Source of the DNA: JACPUX01 sp964517465
GTDB taxonomy: Bacteria > Pseudomonadota > Gammaproteobacteria > Burkholderiales > Casimicrobiaceae
Assembly (NCBI GenBank): GCA_964517465.1
Contig: CAZFEK010000005.1
Coordinates: 1 to 64,000 of the forward strand
DNA: 64,000 nt
Reading direction: 5' to 3'
Below, one piece after another: positions 41,704 through 49,488 of the stretch. How positions within the stretch are numbered: the stretch's first letter is position 1; each line of letters starts with the position of its first letter. The translations under genes and the position numbers were made by a program. The notes beneath the pieces were generated by a model. The model did no database searches and had not been told where the DNA came from. It was given only the letters and a program-made list of their open reading frames with translations.

Positions 41704-43206
41704 TCACGCCCCGAACTGACACGCCCCCCGCCCGGCGGACGGCTCTTCCTGGGCCTCGGCGGCCAAACCGCGCACGTGAATCTGGCCCCGCGGCACACCC
41801 GCTGCGCGCAGGCCGTGGAGAATCTGCGCCGCGAATTCGGGCGGACCGGCGACGTAGATGTCGCACAGAGCCACGAAGAGGTCGGCCAACATGGCTTCGA
41901 CCATTTCCTTCGCGCCCTGTGCGGGGTCGATGGCGGTGAAGAGCGAGACGTCGAACTGGTCGAGGGCTTCGCTCCAGGCGCGGCAAAGCTTGTCGAGGAA
42001 ATGCCCGTCCGGTCGCGTGGCCAGCCAATAAAGCGAAATCGCCTCGGCGCTATCCATGGCCATGGCGTGTTCCAGCAATCCTTTGATCGGCGCCATGTCG
42101 AGATCGCAGGCGATGAACACGAGCTGGTTGCCGCTATCGGCCAGGACGAAGTCGCCGCTGGGGCCGCTGACGGTCACGGGTTCGCCTTTATTGATGCGGC
42201 CGGCAAAAGCGGCTTGGGTGAAGGGGTCGGAGGCCTCACGCCCGAGAAAGAAGTGCAAATTGAGTTCGTCGCAGGGGCAGTTGGCGATGGGCAGCGTGGT
42301 CACATGGCCGGCGAATTCGACCGTCGCCATCTGCCCGGAAAGAAAACGCAGACGTTGATGCTCGGGCATGGTCAAATGCAAATCCAGGGTGTCGGCGGCC
42401 AGCGGCGTGATGGACCTCACCCGGGTTTCGAGCCGCTGCGGGGGCAAGTCTTCCGGGCCGCGCGCCTCCAGGGCTTCGAGCACGAGGTCGGTGGACGCCG
42501 CGGTGTGGGTGCAAAGCAAGGTGTAGCCCTGGACTTTTTCGGTTTCCGAAAGCACATAAGACTGGGGGCTCAACTGGGCCACGCTGCCTTCCACCACGCG
42601 CGCCTTGCATAGGCCGCAGCCGCCGTCGGCGCAGCCGTAATTCACCCGCAGGCCGGCGGATAGCGCCGCCTGGAGCAGGGTATTGCGACCTTCGACCAGA
42701 AACTCCCGGCCGCTCGGGCGCACCGTCACGTGCGCCGACATGATTTTCAGCACGTCGTCGATGATGGCCAGCACATCCTTCGCAGCGTGATGGTTCTCGT
42801 GCTGCAACGCCGCGACCAGCCTTGCTTGCAAGGGTGCCAACTCGGCGCCTGGGTTTTCCGAAAGCAAGGCGGGCAATGCCGCTGCAATCTCGCGCAAAAG
42901 CGCGCGGTGTTCGGCTAGGGCGTCGCGCGCTTGGGCCAGTTCGCGCGCTTGGGCATAAAGCCGCTGCGCGAGAACTTGCTGGGGCGGCAGGCCCTGCGCG
43001 TCGTAGCGGCCGGGCAGGGCGGGACGTTTGGGCAGCGCGCAGGCGGGGTCGGGCAGCTGCGCCTGAGGAAAAGCGGTCACCAGTTCGTCGCTGGCGATGC
43101 GGCCATTCTGGCTGCGCAGGGCGCCGGCGCGAATCTTTCGCTCCAAAGTTCCGCGCGACACGCCCACCAATTGGGCCGCGCGCCAGAGCGAAAGCCAATG
43201 CGTCAC
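41704..43206 (-). CDS. HTH - 2Fe-2S ferredoxin - ferredoxin reductase-like fusion protein
   Basis: A 500-aa protein with an unusual order. Residues about 4-46 look like a MerR/excisionase-type helix-turn-helix (LWRAAQLVGVSRGTLERKIRAG). About 75-150 are helical, possibly coiled coil. About 156-245 form a plant-type 2Fe-2S domain with CADGGCGLC and a later Cys in TLLCTH. About 258-490 resemble a ferredoxin-NADP reductase. The flavin motif RxYS is replaced by LPIAN and the nucleotide loop reads CDLDMAP, with AGPPEF near the end, so flavin or NAD(P) binding may be altered. It is divergent from dsrA and could be a redox-sensing regulator. The start is GTG. Confidence 0.75.
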   Translation of the reverse strand: MTHWLSLWRAAQLVGVSRGTLERKIRAGALRSQNGRIASDELVTAFPQAQLPDPACALPKRPALPGRYDAQGLPPQQVLAQRLYAQARELAQARDALAEHRALLREIAAALPALLSENPGAELAPLQARLVAALQHENHHAAKDVLAIIDDVLKIMSAHVTVRPSGREFLVEGRNTLLQAALSAGLRVNYGCADGGCGLCKARVVEGSVAQLSPQSYVLSETEKVQGYTLLCTHTAASTDLVLEALEARGPEDLPPQRLETRVRSITPLAADTLDLHLTMPEHQRLRFLSGQMATVEFAGHVTTLPIANCPCDELNLHFFLGREASDPFTQAAFAGRINKGEPVTVSGPSGDFVLADSGNQLVFIACDLDMAPIKGLLEHAMAMDSAEAISLYWLATRPDGHFLDKLCRAWSEALDQFDVSLFTAIDPAQGAKEMVEAMLADLFVALCDIYVAGPPEFAAQILHGLRAAGVPRGQIHVRGLAAEAQEEPSAGRGACQFGA

Positions 43207-43219
43207 GCTGCCCCCCGGT

Positions 43220-43810
43220 TTAGTCGCCGCCGGCCAGCGCCGCGCCGGAGCGGCGGGGGCGCGTTCCCAGACCGTAGAGATCCAGCAGGGCGCGATGCAG
43301 GGTTGCGGCCACCTCGGGGCCTTCGATTTCCATCACCTGGTCGTGCACCCAGGACTGATCGGGCTCGGGCAGACAGGGCGCGAGAGCACTGGCCAGGCAG
43401 CGCAAAAAAGCGAAATCGGGTTGGCCGTCGGTCCACGCGCAGGCCGCGTAGTCGTCCTGACGGGCGTTGAGATGTTCGATCAAACTCGCCGCCTCGCCGT
43501 CCCCCAAAAGATCGCGCCGGTTCTCCGCCCAAATTTCGGCAAGACGCTGGCCCAAGGCTTGGGTGAAACGAACCCGGTCGTCCGCGGGCAGTTTGGCATA
43601 GGCCGTGCGGTCGGCGCAGGCCAACAGAAAGGCCAGGAATTCGGCCAGCACGGTGAAATATTGCGGGCCGGCGGCGATCTCGAAATCGGCGCCGCGCATG
43701 CGCTGCAAAGCGGCGCGGGCTTGACGCCAGGCGATGAAAGCGGCCGCGTGCGCGAGCGCTTCCGGCGGCTTGGCCTGCCCCTCGCGAAACCAGCGGCTGT
43801 GCACGCGCAT
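43220..43810 (-). CDS. Unrecognised 196-aa helical protein
   Basis: The family is not recognised. The protein is mostly predicted helix, rich in Ala, Leu and Arg, with no signal peptide, membrane segment or metal motif. The general look (helical, acidic and Trp-containing, with DQSWVHDQVMEIEGPEVAATLHRALLD) is reminiscent of TorD-like chaperones, but no signature supports that. It lies 13 bp before the HTH-ferredoxin fusion and 21 bp after the tandem TusA gene on the same strand, so the three probably form one transcript divergent from dsrA. Confidence 0.6.
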   Translation of the reverse strand: MRVHSRWFREGQAKPPEALAHAAAFIAWRQARAALQRMRGADFEIAAGPQYFTVLAEFLAFLLACADRTAYAKLPADDRVRFTQALGQRLAEIWAENRRDLLGDGEAASLIEHLNARQDDYAACAWTDGQPDFAFLRCLASALAPCLPEPDQSWVHDQVMEIEGPEVAATLHRALLDLYGLGTRPRRSGAALAGGD

Positions 43811-43831
43811 GGGTGCTTGAACGCAGGGTGT

Positions 43832-44323
43832 TCAGTGCTTCTTGCGGATGTAGAACTGGTAGTCGCCAGGGGCCGTTTCCACCGTGGCGACGAGCTCCAA
43901 GCCAGTGGCTTTGGTCCACCCGACGATATCGCCGCTGATGCCGGGGCAATCGGATAGGAGCTTCAAGGTCTCGCCCGCTTTCATGCCGTTCAAAAGCTTC
44001 TTGGCCTCAACGATGGGGCCGGGACAGGCTACGCCGCGAATGTCCAGGGTAACTTCCGCGCCCGGTTGGCGCGATTTGCCCTTTTGGATGTAATACGCAA
44101 CCGAACCCTGGGGCAGCTTTTCCGTTTTGAGGATGGCGCAATGGGTCACTTTGGCCCAAGAAAAGAGGTCACTTTCCGTGCCCGGGCAGTCGGAGATCAG
44201 CATCAGCACTTGGCCGGGATCGAGCGTGTCGACTACGCGCTTGGCGCCCAGAATCGGACCGGGGCAGGTGGAGCCGGTGAGATCGAGGGTAACGTTGGGT
44301 TTCAGTGGAGTTTCGCTGGACAT
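43832..44323 (-). CDS. Tandem TusA-domain protein
   Basis: A 163-aa protein made of two TusA-like sulfur-carrier domains. The first has TCPGPILGAKRV (Cys20) and the second ACPGPIVEAKKL (Cys100), so both retain the CPxP persulfide Cys. Each also has a second cysteine in SDCPG (Cys46 and Cys126), absent from the single-domain TusA at 33791, and Cys62 is extra. Two linked carriers could hand sulfur between sites. The upstream neighbour encodes a 76-aa protein. ATG 44323 gives a normal TusA N terminus. Confidence 0.85.
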   Translation of the reverse strand: MSSETPLKPNVTLDLTGSTCPGPILGAKRVVDTLDPGQVLMLISDCPGTESDLFSWAKVTHCAILKTEKLPQGSVAYYIQKGKSRQPGAEVTLDIRGVACPGPIVEAKKLLNGMKAGETLKLLSDCPGISGDIVGWTKATGLELVATVETAPGDYQFYIRKKH

Positions 44324-44358
44324 GATGGGTTTCGCGTCAAAAAACAGAATTTGCTGCT

Positions 44359-44589
44359 TCAAGTGCCTTTGCGCAGTCGGGCGAGTTCGCTTTCGGCCCA
44401 TTTGGCCATGGTTTGCGCCCAGCGCTGGGCGGTGAGGGGGTCGGTGTCCACCGTGGTGAAGCGGCTGCGCTCGCGAATGCGAACTCGGAGCTGCTTCATG
44501 CCGCCGCCTTCGTATTCGATTTCCTGCAATTCGATCTCCTGGCCGGTGAGGGGGAGTTTGAACTTGTCGAGCCTATGGTCAGTATTCAT
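44359..44589 (-). CDS. Small unrecognised protein divergent from dsrA
   Basis: A 76-aa basic protein beginning MNTDHRLDKFKLPLTGQEIELQEIEYEGGG and continuing with strands and a terminal helix. No cysteine or signal peptide is present. The family is not recognised. It is the first gene of the minus-strand block whose promoter must share the 292-bp spacer with dsrA, so a role in sulfur metabolism is inferred from position. ATG 44589 is preferred over an upstream extension. Confidence 0.6.
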   Translation of the reverse strand: MNTDHRLDKFKLPLTGQEIELQEIEYEGGGMKQLRVRIRERSRFTTVDTDPLTAQRWAQTMAKWAESELARLRKGT

Positions 44590-44881
44590 GCCGGTGCCTG
44601 TTGCGTGCCAGCAGCCATTGTGCGCGGCTTTGCCAAGCTTGTCAGCGGCCCCTGCAAGGCAATGGAGATCACTTTCCAAACCCCCGCAGAGATGCCGCTA
44701 TTCAGCGCGGAACGGCCCCTGGCGGTCTATAGCCTGGGCGGGCGAAAGGGCATACTCCGAATGGGTAGCATGCTTGCCCCCGTGAGAGTGATAGCGGCTC
44801 TTGCGGCCCCCTCAGTAGCATTCGCAGTAATCGCCGAAGCTCGGCAGGCCCCCTTGCGAGGGGTTAATTGGAGGAAATTTC
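44590..44881. promoter_or_regulatory. Divergent dsrA control region
   Basis: This 292-bp spacer separates the 76-aa gene (minus) from dsrA (plus) and must hold both promoters. Visible items are GGGTAG at 44763-44768, whose complement CTACCC recurs before fnr and sat, and a strong dsrA ribosome site (TTGGAGGAAA) just before 44882. No convincing -35/-10 pair was found by eye. Confidence 0.45.
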
Positions 44882-46183
44882 ATGGCCAAGGAAAAACATC
44901 CCACTCCCATGCTCGACGAGCTGGAAACCGGACCCTGGCCCAGTTTTGTCACCGGCTTGAAACGCCTGGCCAAGGACAAGGACTACATGGTCGACCTCCT
45001 GGGCCAGCTCGAACACTCCTACGAAACCCGCAAGGGCTACTGGAAGGGCGGCACGGTCGGCGTCTACGGCTACGGCGGCGGGGTGATTCCGCGTTTTTCC
45101 GAAGTGGCGAGCCAGTTTCCGCTGTCTTCGGAATTCCACACCTTGCGCGTGATGCCGCCCGCGGGCATGCACTACAACACCGACATCCTCAGGAAGCTCT
45201 GCGACGTGTGGGAGAAAACCGGCTCGGGCCTCATCGCCATGCACGGCCAGAGCGGCGACATCATGTTCCAGGGCGCCAGCACCGCGCAGGTGCAGGAAGC
45301 CTTCGACGCCATCAACGAACTGGGTTTCGACCTGGGCGGCGCCGGCCCGGCGGTGCGCACTTCGATGTCCTGCGTCGGTGCGGCGCGCTGCGAGCAGTCC
45401 TGCTTCGATGAAGCGCGGGCGCATCGGCAAGTGATCAACACCTTTCTTGACGACATCCACCGTCCCTCGCTGCCCTACAAATTCAAGTTCAAGTTCTCCG
45501 GCTGCGCCAACGATTGCATGAACAGCATTCAGCGCTCCGACATGGCGGTGATCGGCACCTGGCGCGACAACATGCGCACCGACGAAGAGCTGGCCAGGAA
45601 GTGGTACGCCAAACACGGCATGAGCGAGCTGGTCAACGACGTGGTGACGCGCTGCCCCACCAAGGCCATCCAGCTCAAGAAGTCAGGCGAAGTCGTCGCC
45701 GGCGAGCGCATCTCCAGCGTGGCGCTCGACGACGAGCTGGCGCTGGAAATCGACAACCGCGACTGTGTGCGCTGCATGCATTGCATCAACGTGATGACCG
45801 GCGCCCTGGCCCACGGCGAAGACACGGGGGTGACCATCCTGATCGGCGGCAAGCGCACCCTCAAGATCGGCGACCTCATGGGCACGGTGGTGGTGCCTTT
45901 CATGCCGATGAAGACCGAAGAAGACTACGAGGCCCTGGTCGAACTGGGCCAGAAGGTGATCGACTTCTTCGCCGAAAACGCCCTGGAGCACGAACGCACC
46001 GGCGAGATGATCGAACGCATCGGCCTGGTGAATTTCCTCGAAGCCCTGGAACTGCCGGTCGACGCCAACATGGTGAGTCACCCCCGCACCAACCCCTATG
46101 TGCGCACCGACGGCTGGGACGAGGAGGTGGCCCGCGTCAAGGCGCGTCAGGCCAATCGGGACTCGGCGGAAGCCGGCGAATAA
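44882..46183 (+). CDS. dsrA: Reverse dissimilatory sulfite reductase, alpha subunit
   Basis: A 433-aa siroheme protein that oxidises DsrC-bound sulfur to sulfite in the cytoplasm, with DsrB. The siroheme/[4Fe-4S] ligands are in SCVGAARCEQSC and FSGCANDCMNS. The ferredoxin insert has CPTKAIQL and DCVRCMHCINV. Oxidative function is inferred from context: DsrEFH and DsrL are encoded in the same operon, as in sulfur oxidisers. It is the first gene of the 12-kb dsr operon. Confidence 0.97.
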   Translation: MAKEKHPTPMLDELETGPWPSFVTGLKRLAKDKDYMVDLLGQLEHSYETRKGYWKGGTVGVYGYGGGVIPRFSEVASQFPLSSEFHTLRVMPPAGMHYNTDILRKLCDVWEKTGSGLIAMHGQSGDIMFQGASTAQVQEAFDAINELGFDLGGAGPAVRTSMSCVGAARCEQSCFDEARAHRQVINTFLDDIHRPSLPYKFKFKFSGCANDCMNSIQRSDMAVIGTWRDNMRTDEELARKWYAKHGMSELVNDVVTRCPTKAIQLKKSGEVVAGERISSVALDDELALEIDNRDCVRCMHCINVMTGALAHGEDTGVTILIGGKRTLKIGDLMGTVVVPFMPMKTEEDYEALVELGQKVIDFFAENALEHERTGEMIERIGLVNFLEALELPVDANMVSHPRTNPYVRTDGWDEEVARVKARQANRDSAEAGE

Positions 46184-46196
46184 GGGAGCACGAGAG

Positions 46197-47267
46197 ATGG
46201 CCGAAATGCGCACCCCCGTCGAATGCGGCGTTCCCGACAACAAGCCCTATTTGCATCCGCTGATGCTCAAGAACTATGGCCGCTGGCGCTACCACGACCG
46301 GCCGCGGCCCGGCGTGCTGCACCACGTCGCCAGGAGCGGCGACGAAATCTGGACGGTGCGCGCCGGCACCCAGCGGCAAATGGATCTTTACACCATCCGA
46401 AAGCTCTGCGACATCGCCGACCAATTCGGCGAAGGCCACTTGCGCTTCACCATCCGCAGCAATGTGGAAATTATGGTGAGCAGCGAAGCCCAGGTCGCGC
46501 CTCTGATCAAGGCCCTTACCGACGCCGGTTTTCCGGTGGGCGGCACGGGCAATTCCGTTTCGTCCATCGCGCATACCCAAGGCTGGCTGCATTGCGATAT
46601 CCCCGGCACCGATGCATCAGGCGCGGTCAAAGCGCTGATGGACGAACTGATCGAGGAGTTCACCCACGAGGAAATGCCCAACCGGGTGCGCTTGTCCACG
46701 TCCTGCTGTGAAATCAATTGCGGCGGCCAGGCCGACTTGGCGGTGGTCATCCAGCACACCAAACCGCCCAAGATCAACCACGATCTGGTGGCCAACATCT
46801 GCGAGCGGCCGGCGGTGATCGCCCGCTGCCCGGTGGCGGCCATACGCCCGGCGCTGGTCAACGGCAAGCCCTCGCTGGAAGTGGACGAGAAAAAATGCGT
46901 CTGCTGCGGGGCTTGTTACCCGCCTTGCCCGCCGATGCAAATCAACGACCCGGAATACTCCAAGTTCGCCATCTGGGTCGGCGGCAAGAACGGCAATGCC
47001 CGCGGCAAGCCCACCTTCATGAAGATGGTGGCCGCCGGACTGCCCAACAACCCGCCGCGCTGGCCTGAAGTCTCCGCCGTGGTGAAGCTCATTCTGCACA
47101 CCTACAAGGAAGATGCCCGCCCTTGGGAACGTATGGCCGACTGGATCGAGCGCATCGGCTGGCCGCGCTTTTTCGAGAAAACCGGGCTGCCGTTCACCAA
47201 ATACCTGATCGATGACTGGCGTGGCGCGCGGGTGAGTCTCAACGCCTCGACGCACATCCGTTTCTGA
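46197..47267 (+). CDS. dsrB: Reverse dissimilatory sulfite reductase, beta subunit
   Basis: A 356-aa partner of DsrA. The catalytic siroheme site ligands lie in STSCCEINCGG and the ferredoxin domain has CVCCGACYPPCPPM. It starts 13 bp after dsrA with an overlapping AAGGGAGC ribosome site. The beta subunit carries the functional siroheme pocket in known DsrAB and contacts the DsrC tail. Confidence 0.97.
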   Translation: MAEMRTPVECGVPDNKPYLHPLMLKNYGRWRYHDRPRPGVLHHVARSGDEIWTVRAGTQRQMDLYTIRKLCDIADQFGEGHLRFTIRSNVEIMVSSEAQVAPLIKALTDAGFPVGGTGNSVSSIAHTQGWLHCDIPGTDASGAVKALMDELIEEFTHEEMPNRVRLSTSCCEINCGGQADLAVVIQHTKPPKINHDLVANICERPAVIARCPVAAIRPALVNGKPSLEVDEKKCVCCGACYPPCPPMQINDPEYSKFAIWVGGKNGNARGKPTFMKMVAAGLPNNPPRWPEVSAVVKLILHTYKEDARPWERMADWIERIGWPRFFEKTGLPFTKYLIDDWRGARVSLNASTHIRF

Positions 47268-47282
47268 GCAAGGACGCCAAGC

Positions 47283-47642
47283 GTGAAATTCGGCTTGATG
47301 ATCAACGAAGGCCCTTACACTCACCAGTCCTCGGACAGCGCCTACCAGTTCGCGCTGGCGGCGCTGGCGAAAGGGCATGAGATTCAGCGCGTGTTTTTTT
47401 ATCACGACGGGGTGAACAACGCCACCAAGCTCACCGAGCCGCCGCAGGACGATCGCCACATCGTCAACCGCTGGAGCCAGCTTGGCGCCGAGCATGGCAT
47501 CGATTTGGTGGTGTGCGTGGCGGCGGCGCTGCGCCGGGGTATACGCGAAGAAAACCTGGCCAAGGGTTTTCGCATCTCGGGGCTGGGGCAGCTCGTGGAA
47601 TCGGGCATGCAGGCCGACCGCCTGGTGGTGTTCGGCGATTGA
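47283..47642 (+). CDS. dsrE: Sulfurtransferase subunit DsrE
   Basis: A 119-aa subunit of the DsrE2F2H2 hexamer, which passes sulfane sulfur from TusA to DsrC. The active cysteine is Cys78 in DLVVCVAAALRRG, the conserved position. Its presence marks the operon as the sulfur-oxidising type. The start is GTG, 15 bp after dsrB. Confidence 0.95.
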   Translation: MKFGLMINEGPYTHQSSDSAYQFALAALAKGHEIQRVFFYHDGVNNATKLTEPPQDDRHIVNRWSQLGAEHGIDLVVCVAAALRRGIREENLAKGFRISGLGQLVESGMQADRLVVFGD

Positions 47643-47653
47643 GCGAATGGTAT

Positions 47654-48043
47654 ATGTCTGACTTTGAAGAAAACGGCGACTTTCCGACCAAGCGTTTCAT
47701 GTTCGTGAACCGCAAAGCACCCTATGGCACGGTGTATGCCCTGGAGGGGCTGGAGGTGGTGCTGATCAGCGCGGCCTTCGACCAGGACGTATGCATCGCC
47801 TTTCTGGATGACGGCGTCTTTCAGCTCGTGAAAGGGCAAGAGACCCAAGGAGCGGGGATAAAGAACTTCTCGCCGACATATCGCGCCCTGGAGGGCTACG
47901 ACATCGAAAAGCTCTACGTCGAGCGTCAGTCGCTCGAACTGCGGGGCTTGCGCGAAGAAGACTTGCTGGTGCCGGTGCAGGTGATGGACAGCGCTGAGCT
48001 GGGGGCCATGATGGCCGAGCAAGACGTGATCATCAGTTTTTAG
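47654..48043 (+). CDS. dsrF: Sulfurtransferase complex subunit DsrF
   Basis: A 129-aa DsrEFH-family subunit with KAPYGTVYALEGLEV and DQDVCIAFLDDGVFQL (Cys47). It is a structural member of the hexamer. ATG 47654 lies 11 bp after dsrE; an overlapping ATG at 47647 is out of frame. Confidence 0.93.
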   Translation: MSDFEENGDFPTKRFMFVNRKAPYGTVYALEGLEVVLISAAFDQDVCIAFLDDGVFQLVKGQETQGAGIKNFSPTYRALEGYDIEKLYVERQSLELRGLREEDLLVPVQVMDSAELGAMMAEQDVIISF

Positions 48044-48052
48044 GGCGCGAAC

Positions 48053-48352
48053 ATGCTGCACATCGTCAACAAATCGCCTTACGAACGAAACAGCCTGGAG
48101 AGCTGCCTGCGCCTCGCGGCCAAAGGCAGCAAAGTGCTGCTGATCGAAGACGCGGTCACCGCGGCGGTTCGCGAAGGCGCCTTTGAGGCGCAGTTGGCCG
48201 CGGCGCTGGAGAAGCTGGAAGTCTACGCCCTGATCCCCGATCTGGCCGCCCGAGGGCTCAAGGATCGCGCCGTGCCGGGCGTACGCCTGGTCGATTACGC
48301 CGGCTTCGTCGATCTCGTGGCCGAGAACAACCCCGTGCAGTCCTGGCTGTAA
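48053..48352 (+). CDS. dsrH: Sulfurtransferase complex subunit DsrH
   Basis: A 99-aa third subunit of DsrEFH. MLHIVNKSPYERNSLESCLRLA contains Cys18 at the conserved DsrH position, and the C terminus ends QSWL as in TusB/DsrH proteins. The gap to dsrF is 9 bp. Confidence 0.93.
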   Translation: MLHIVNKSPYERNSLESCLRLAAKGSKVLLIEDAVTAAVREGAFEAQLAAALEKLEVYALIPDLAARGLKDRAVPGVRLVDYAGFVDLVAENNPVQSWL

Positions 48353-48374
48353 ACCCGCGTTGCAGGAGCAAATC

Positions 48375-48707
48375 ATGAGCATTGAAGTCAACGGCAAAAC
48401 CTTCGAAACCGACGAGGAAGGTTATCTCACCAACCTCGCCGACTGGAGCGAAGAGGTTGCCGAAGTCATCGCCAAAGAGGAAAACGTGGATCTCACGCCC
48501 AATCACTGGGAAGTGGTCAACTTCTTGCGCAAGTACTATGACGAATACCAGATCGCACCCGCAGTGCGGGTTCTGACCAAAGCGATCGGCAAGTCGCTGG
48601 GGCCGGACAAGGGCAATAGCAAGTATCTCTACGAGCTTTTCCCCTACGGCCCGGCCAAGCAGGCGTGCAAAATCGCCGGTCTGCCCAAGCCCACCGGCTG
48701 CGTCTGA
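48375..48707 (+). CDS. dsrC: DsrC sulfur-carrying substrate protein
   Basis: A 110-aa protein that delivers sulfur to DsrAB and carries the product as a trisulfide to the membrane complex. The C-terminal arm has both redox cysteines, Cys98 and the penultimate Cys109 (CKIAGLPKPTGCV), 11 residues apart as in true DsrC. The conserved GYLTNLADWSEEVA and HWEVVNFLRKYY segments are present. An AGGAG ribosome site precedes the ATG. Confidence 0.96.
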   Translation: MSIEVNGKTFETDEEGYLTNLADWSEEVAEVIAKEENVDLTPNHWEVVNFLRKYYDEYQIAPAVRVLTKAIGKSLGPDKGNSKYLYELFPYGPAKQACKIAGLPKPTGCV

Positions 48708-48790
48708 CCAGCCCCACGCGTCGCCGGCGGCCCGACTCGAAGTTTTTGAGGGCGGCCCAATCGCGCGCCTGCTGCCACGAGAACTCGTCG

Positions 48791-49486
48791 ATGCTTGCCT
48801 TGGCCTGTTACCTTGCGTTTGCCATCAGCCTGGTGGGGCTCGCGTGGCAAGTGGCGACCTACCTCAAGACGCCGCAGCGCCTGCCGCTCGCCGTGACCCC
48901 CGCCCCGCATGGTGCAGGAGGCGTCGCGTGGCGGCTGAGCCAGGAAGTGGTGCTGTTTCGCAGCCTCTTCCACAGCAGCAAGTGGACCTGGCTTTTTGGC
49001 TGGGTGTTTCACGCCTCGTTATTCCTGGTGCTGCTGCGGCACCTGCGTTATTTCCTCGAACCCGTGCCGGCCTGGGTGCTGTGGCTCCAGCCCTTGGGGC
49101 GCTACGCCGGCATCAGCATGGTGCTCGCCCTGGCAGCGCTTTGGGCAAGGCGGCTAATGGTGCCGCGGGTGCGTTTCGTATCTACCGTTTCCGATCACTT
49201 GATGCTGCTCCTTTTGGTTTTGATCGGCATCAGCGGCTTGATGATGAGCTTCGTGGTTTCTACCGACATCATTGCCGTGAAGCGCTTCACCCTCGGTCTT
49301 TTGGGTTTGGAAAGCCACCCGCTGCCCGGCGGACCGATGACCGTGCACCTCCTTCTGGTGTGTGTGCTGCTGGTGATCTTTCCGATCAGCAAACTCCTGC
49401 ATGTCCCGGGTGTGTTCTTGGCGCCCAGCCGGGCCATGGCCGATCATCCGCGCCGCGCCGTGCCGCCGGCCGGGGCGGGGGGTTAG
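48791..49486 (+). CDS. dsrM: Membrane cytochrome b-type subunit DsrM
   Basis: A 231-aa inner-membrane protein with about five helices, related to NarI heme b subunits. Candidate heme His residues occur in FHSSKWTWLFGWVFHASLF, SDHLMLL and MTVHLLLV. Part of DsrMKJOP, it links DsrC trisulfide/thiol oxidation on DsrK with the quinone pool. It lies 83 bp after dsrC. Confidence 0.92.
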   Translation: MLALACYLAFAISLVGLAWQVATYLKTPQRLPLAVTPAPHGAGGVAWRLSQEVVLFRSLFHSSKWTWLFGWVFHASLFLVLLRHLRYFLEPVPAWVLWLQPLGRYAGISMVLALAALWARRLMVPRVRFVSTVSDHLMLLLLVLIGISGLMMSFVVSTDIIAVKRFTLGLLGLESHPLPGGPMTVHLLLVCVLLVIFPISKLLHVPGVFLAPSRAMADHPRRAVPPAGAGG

Positions 49487-49488
49487 GA

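Noticed and set aside
44066..44785. Plus-strand frame of 239 codons before dsrA
   Set aside because: It runs antisense to the tandem TusA and 76-aa genes and shows no domain.
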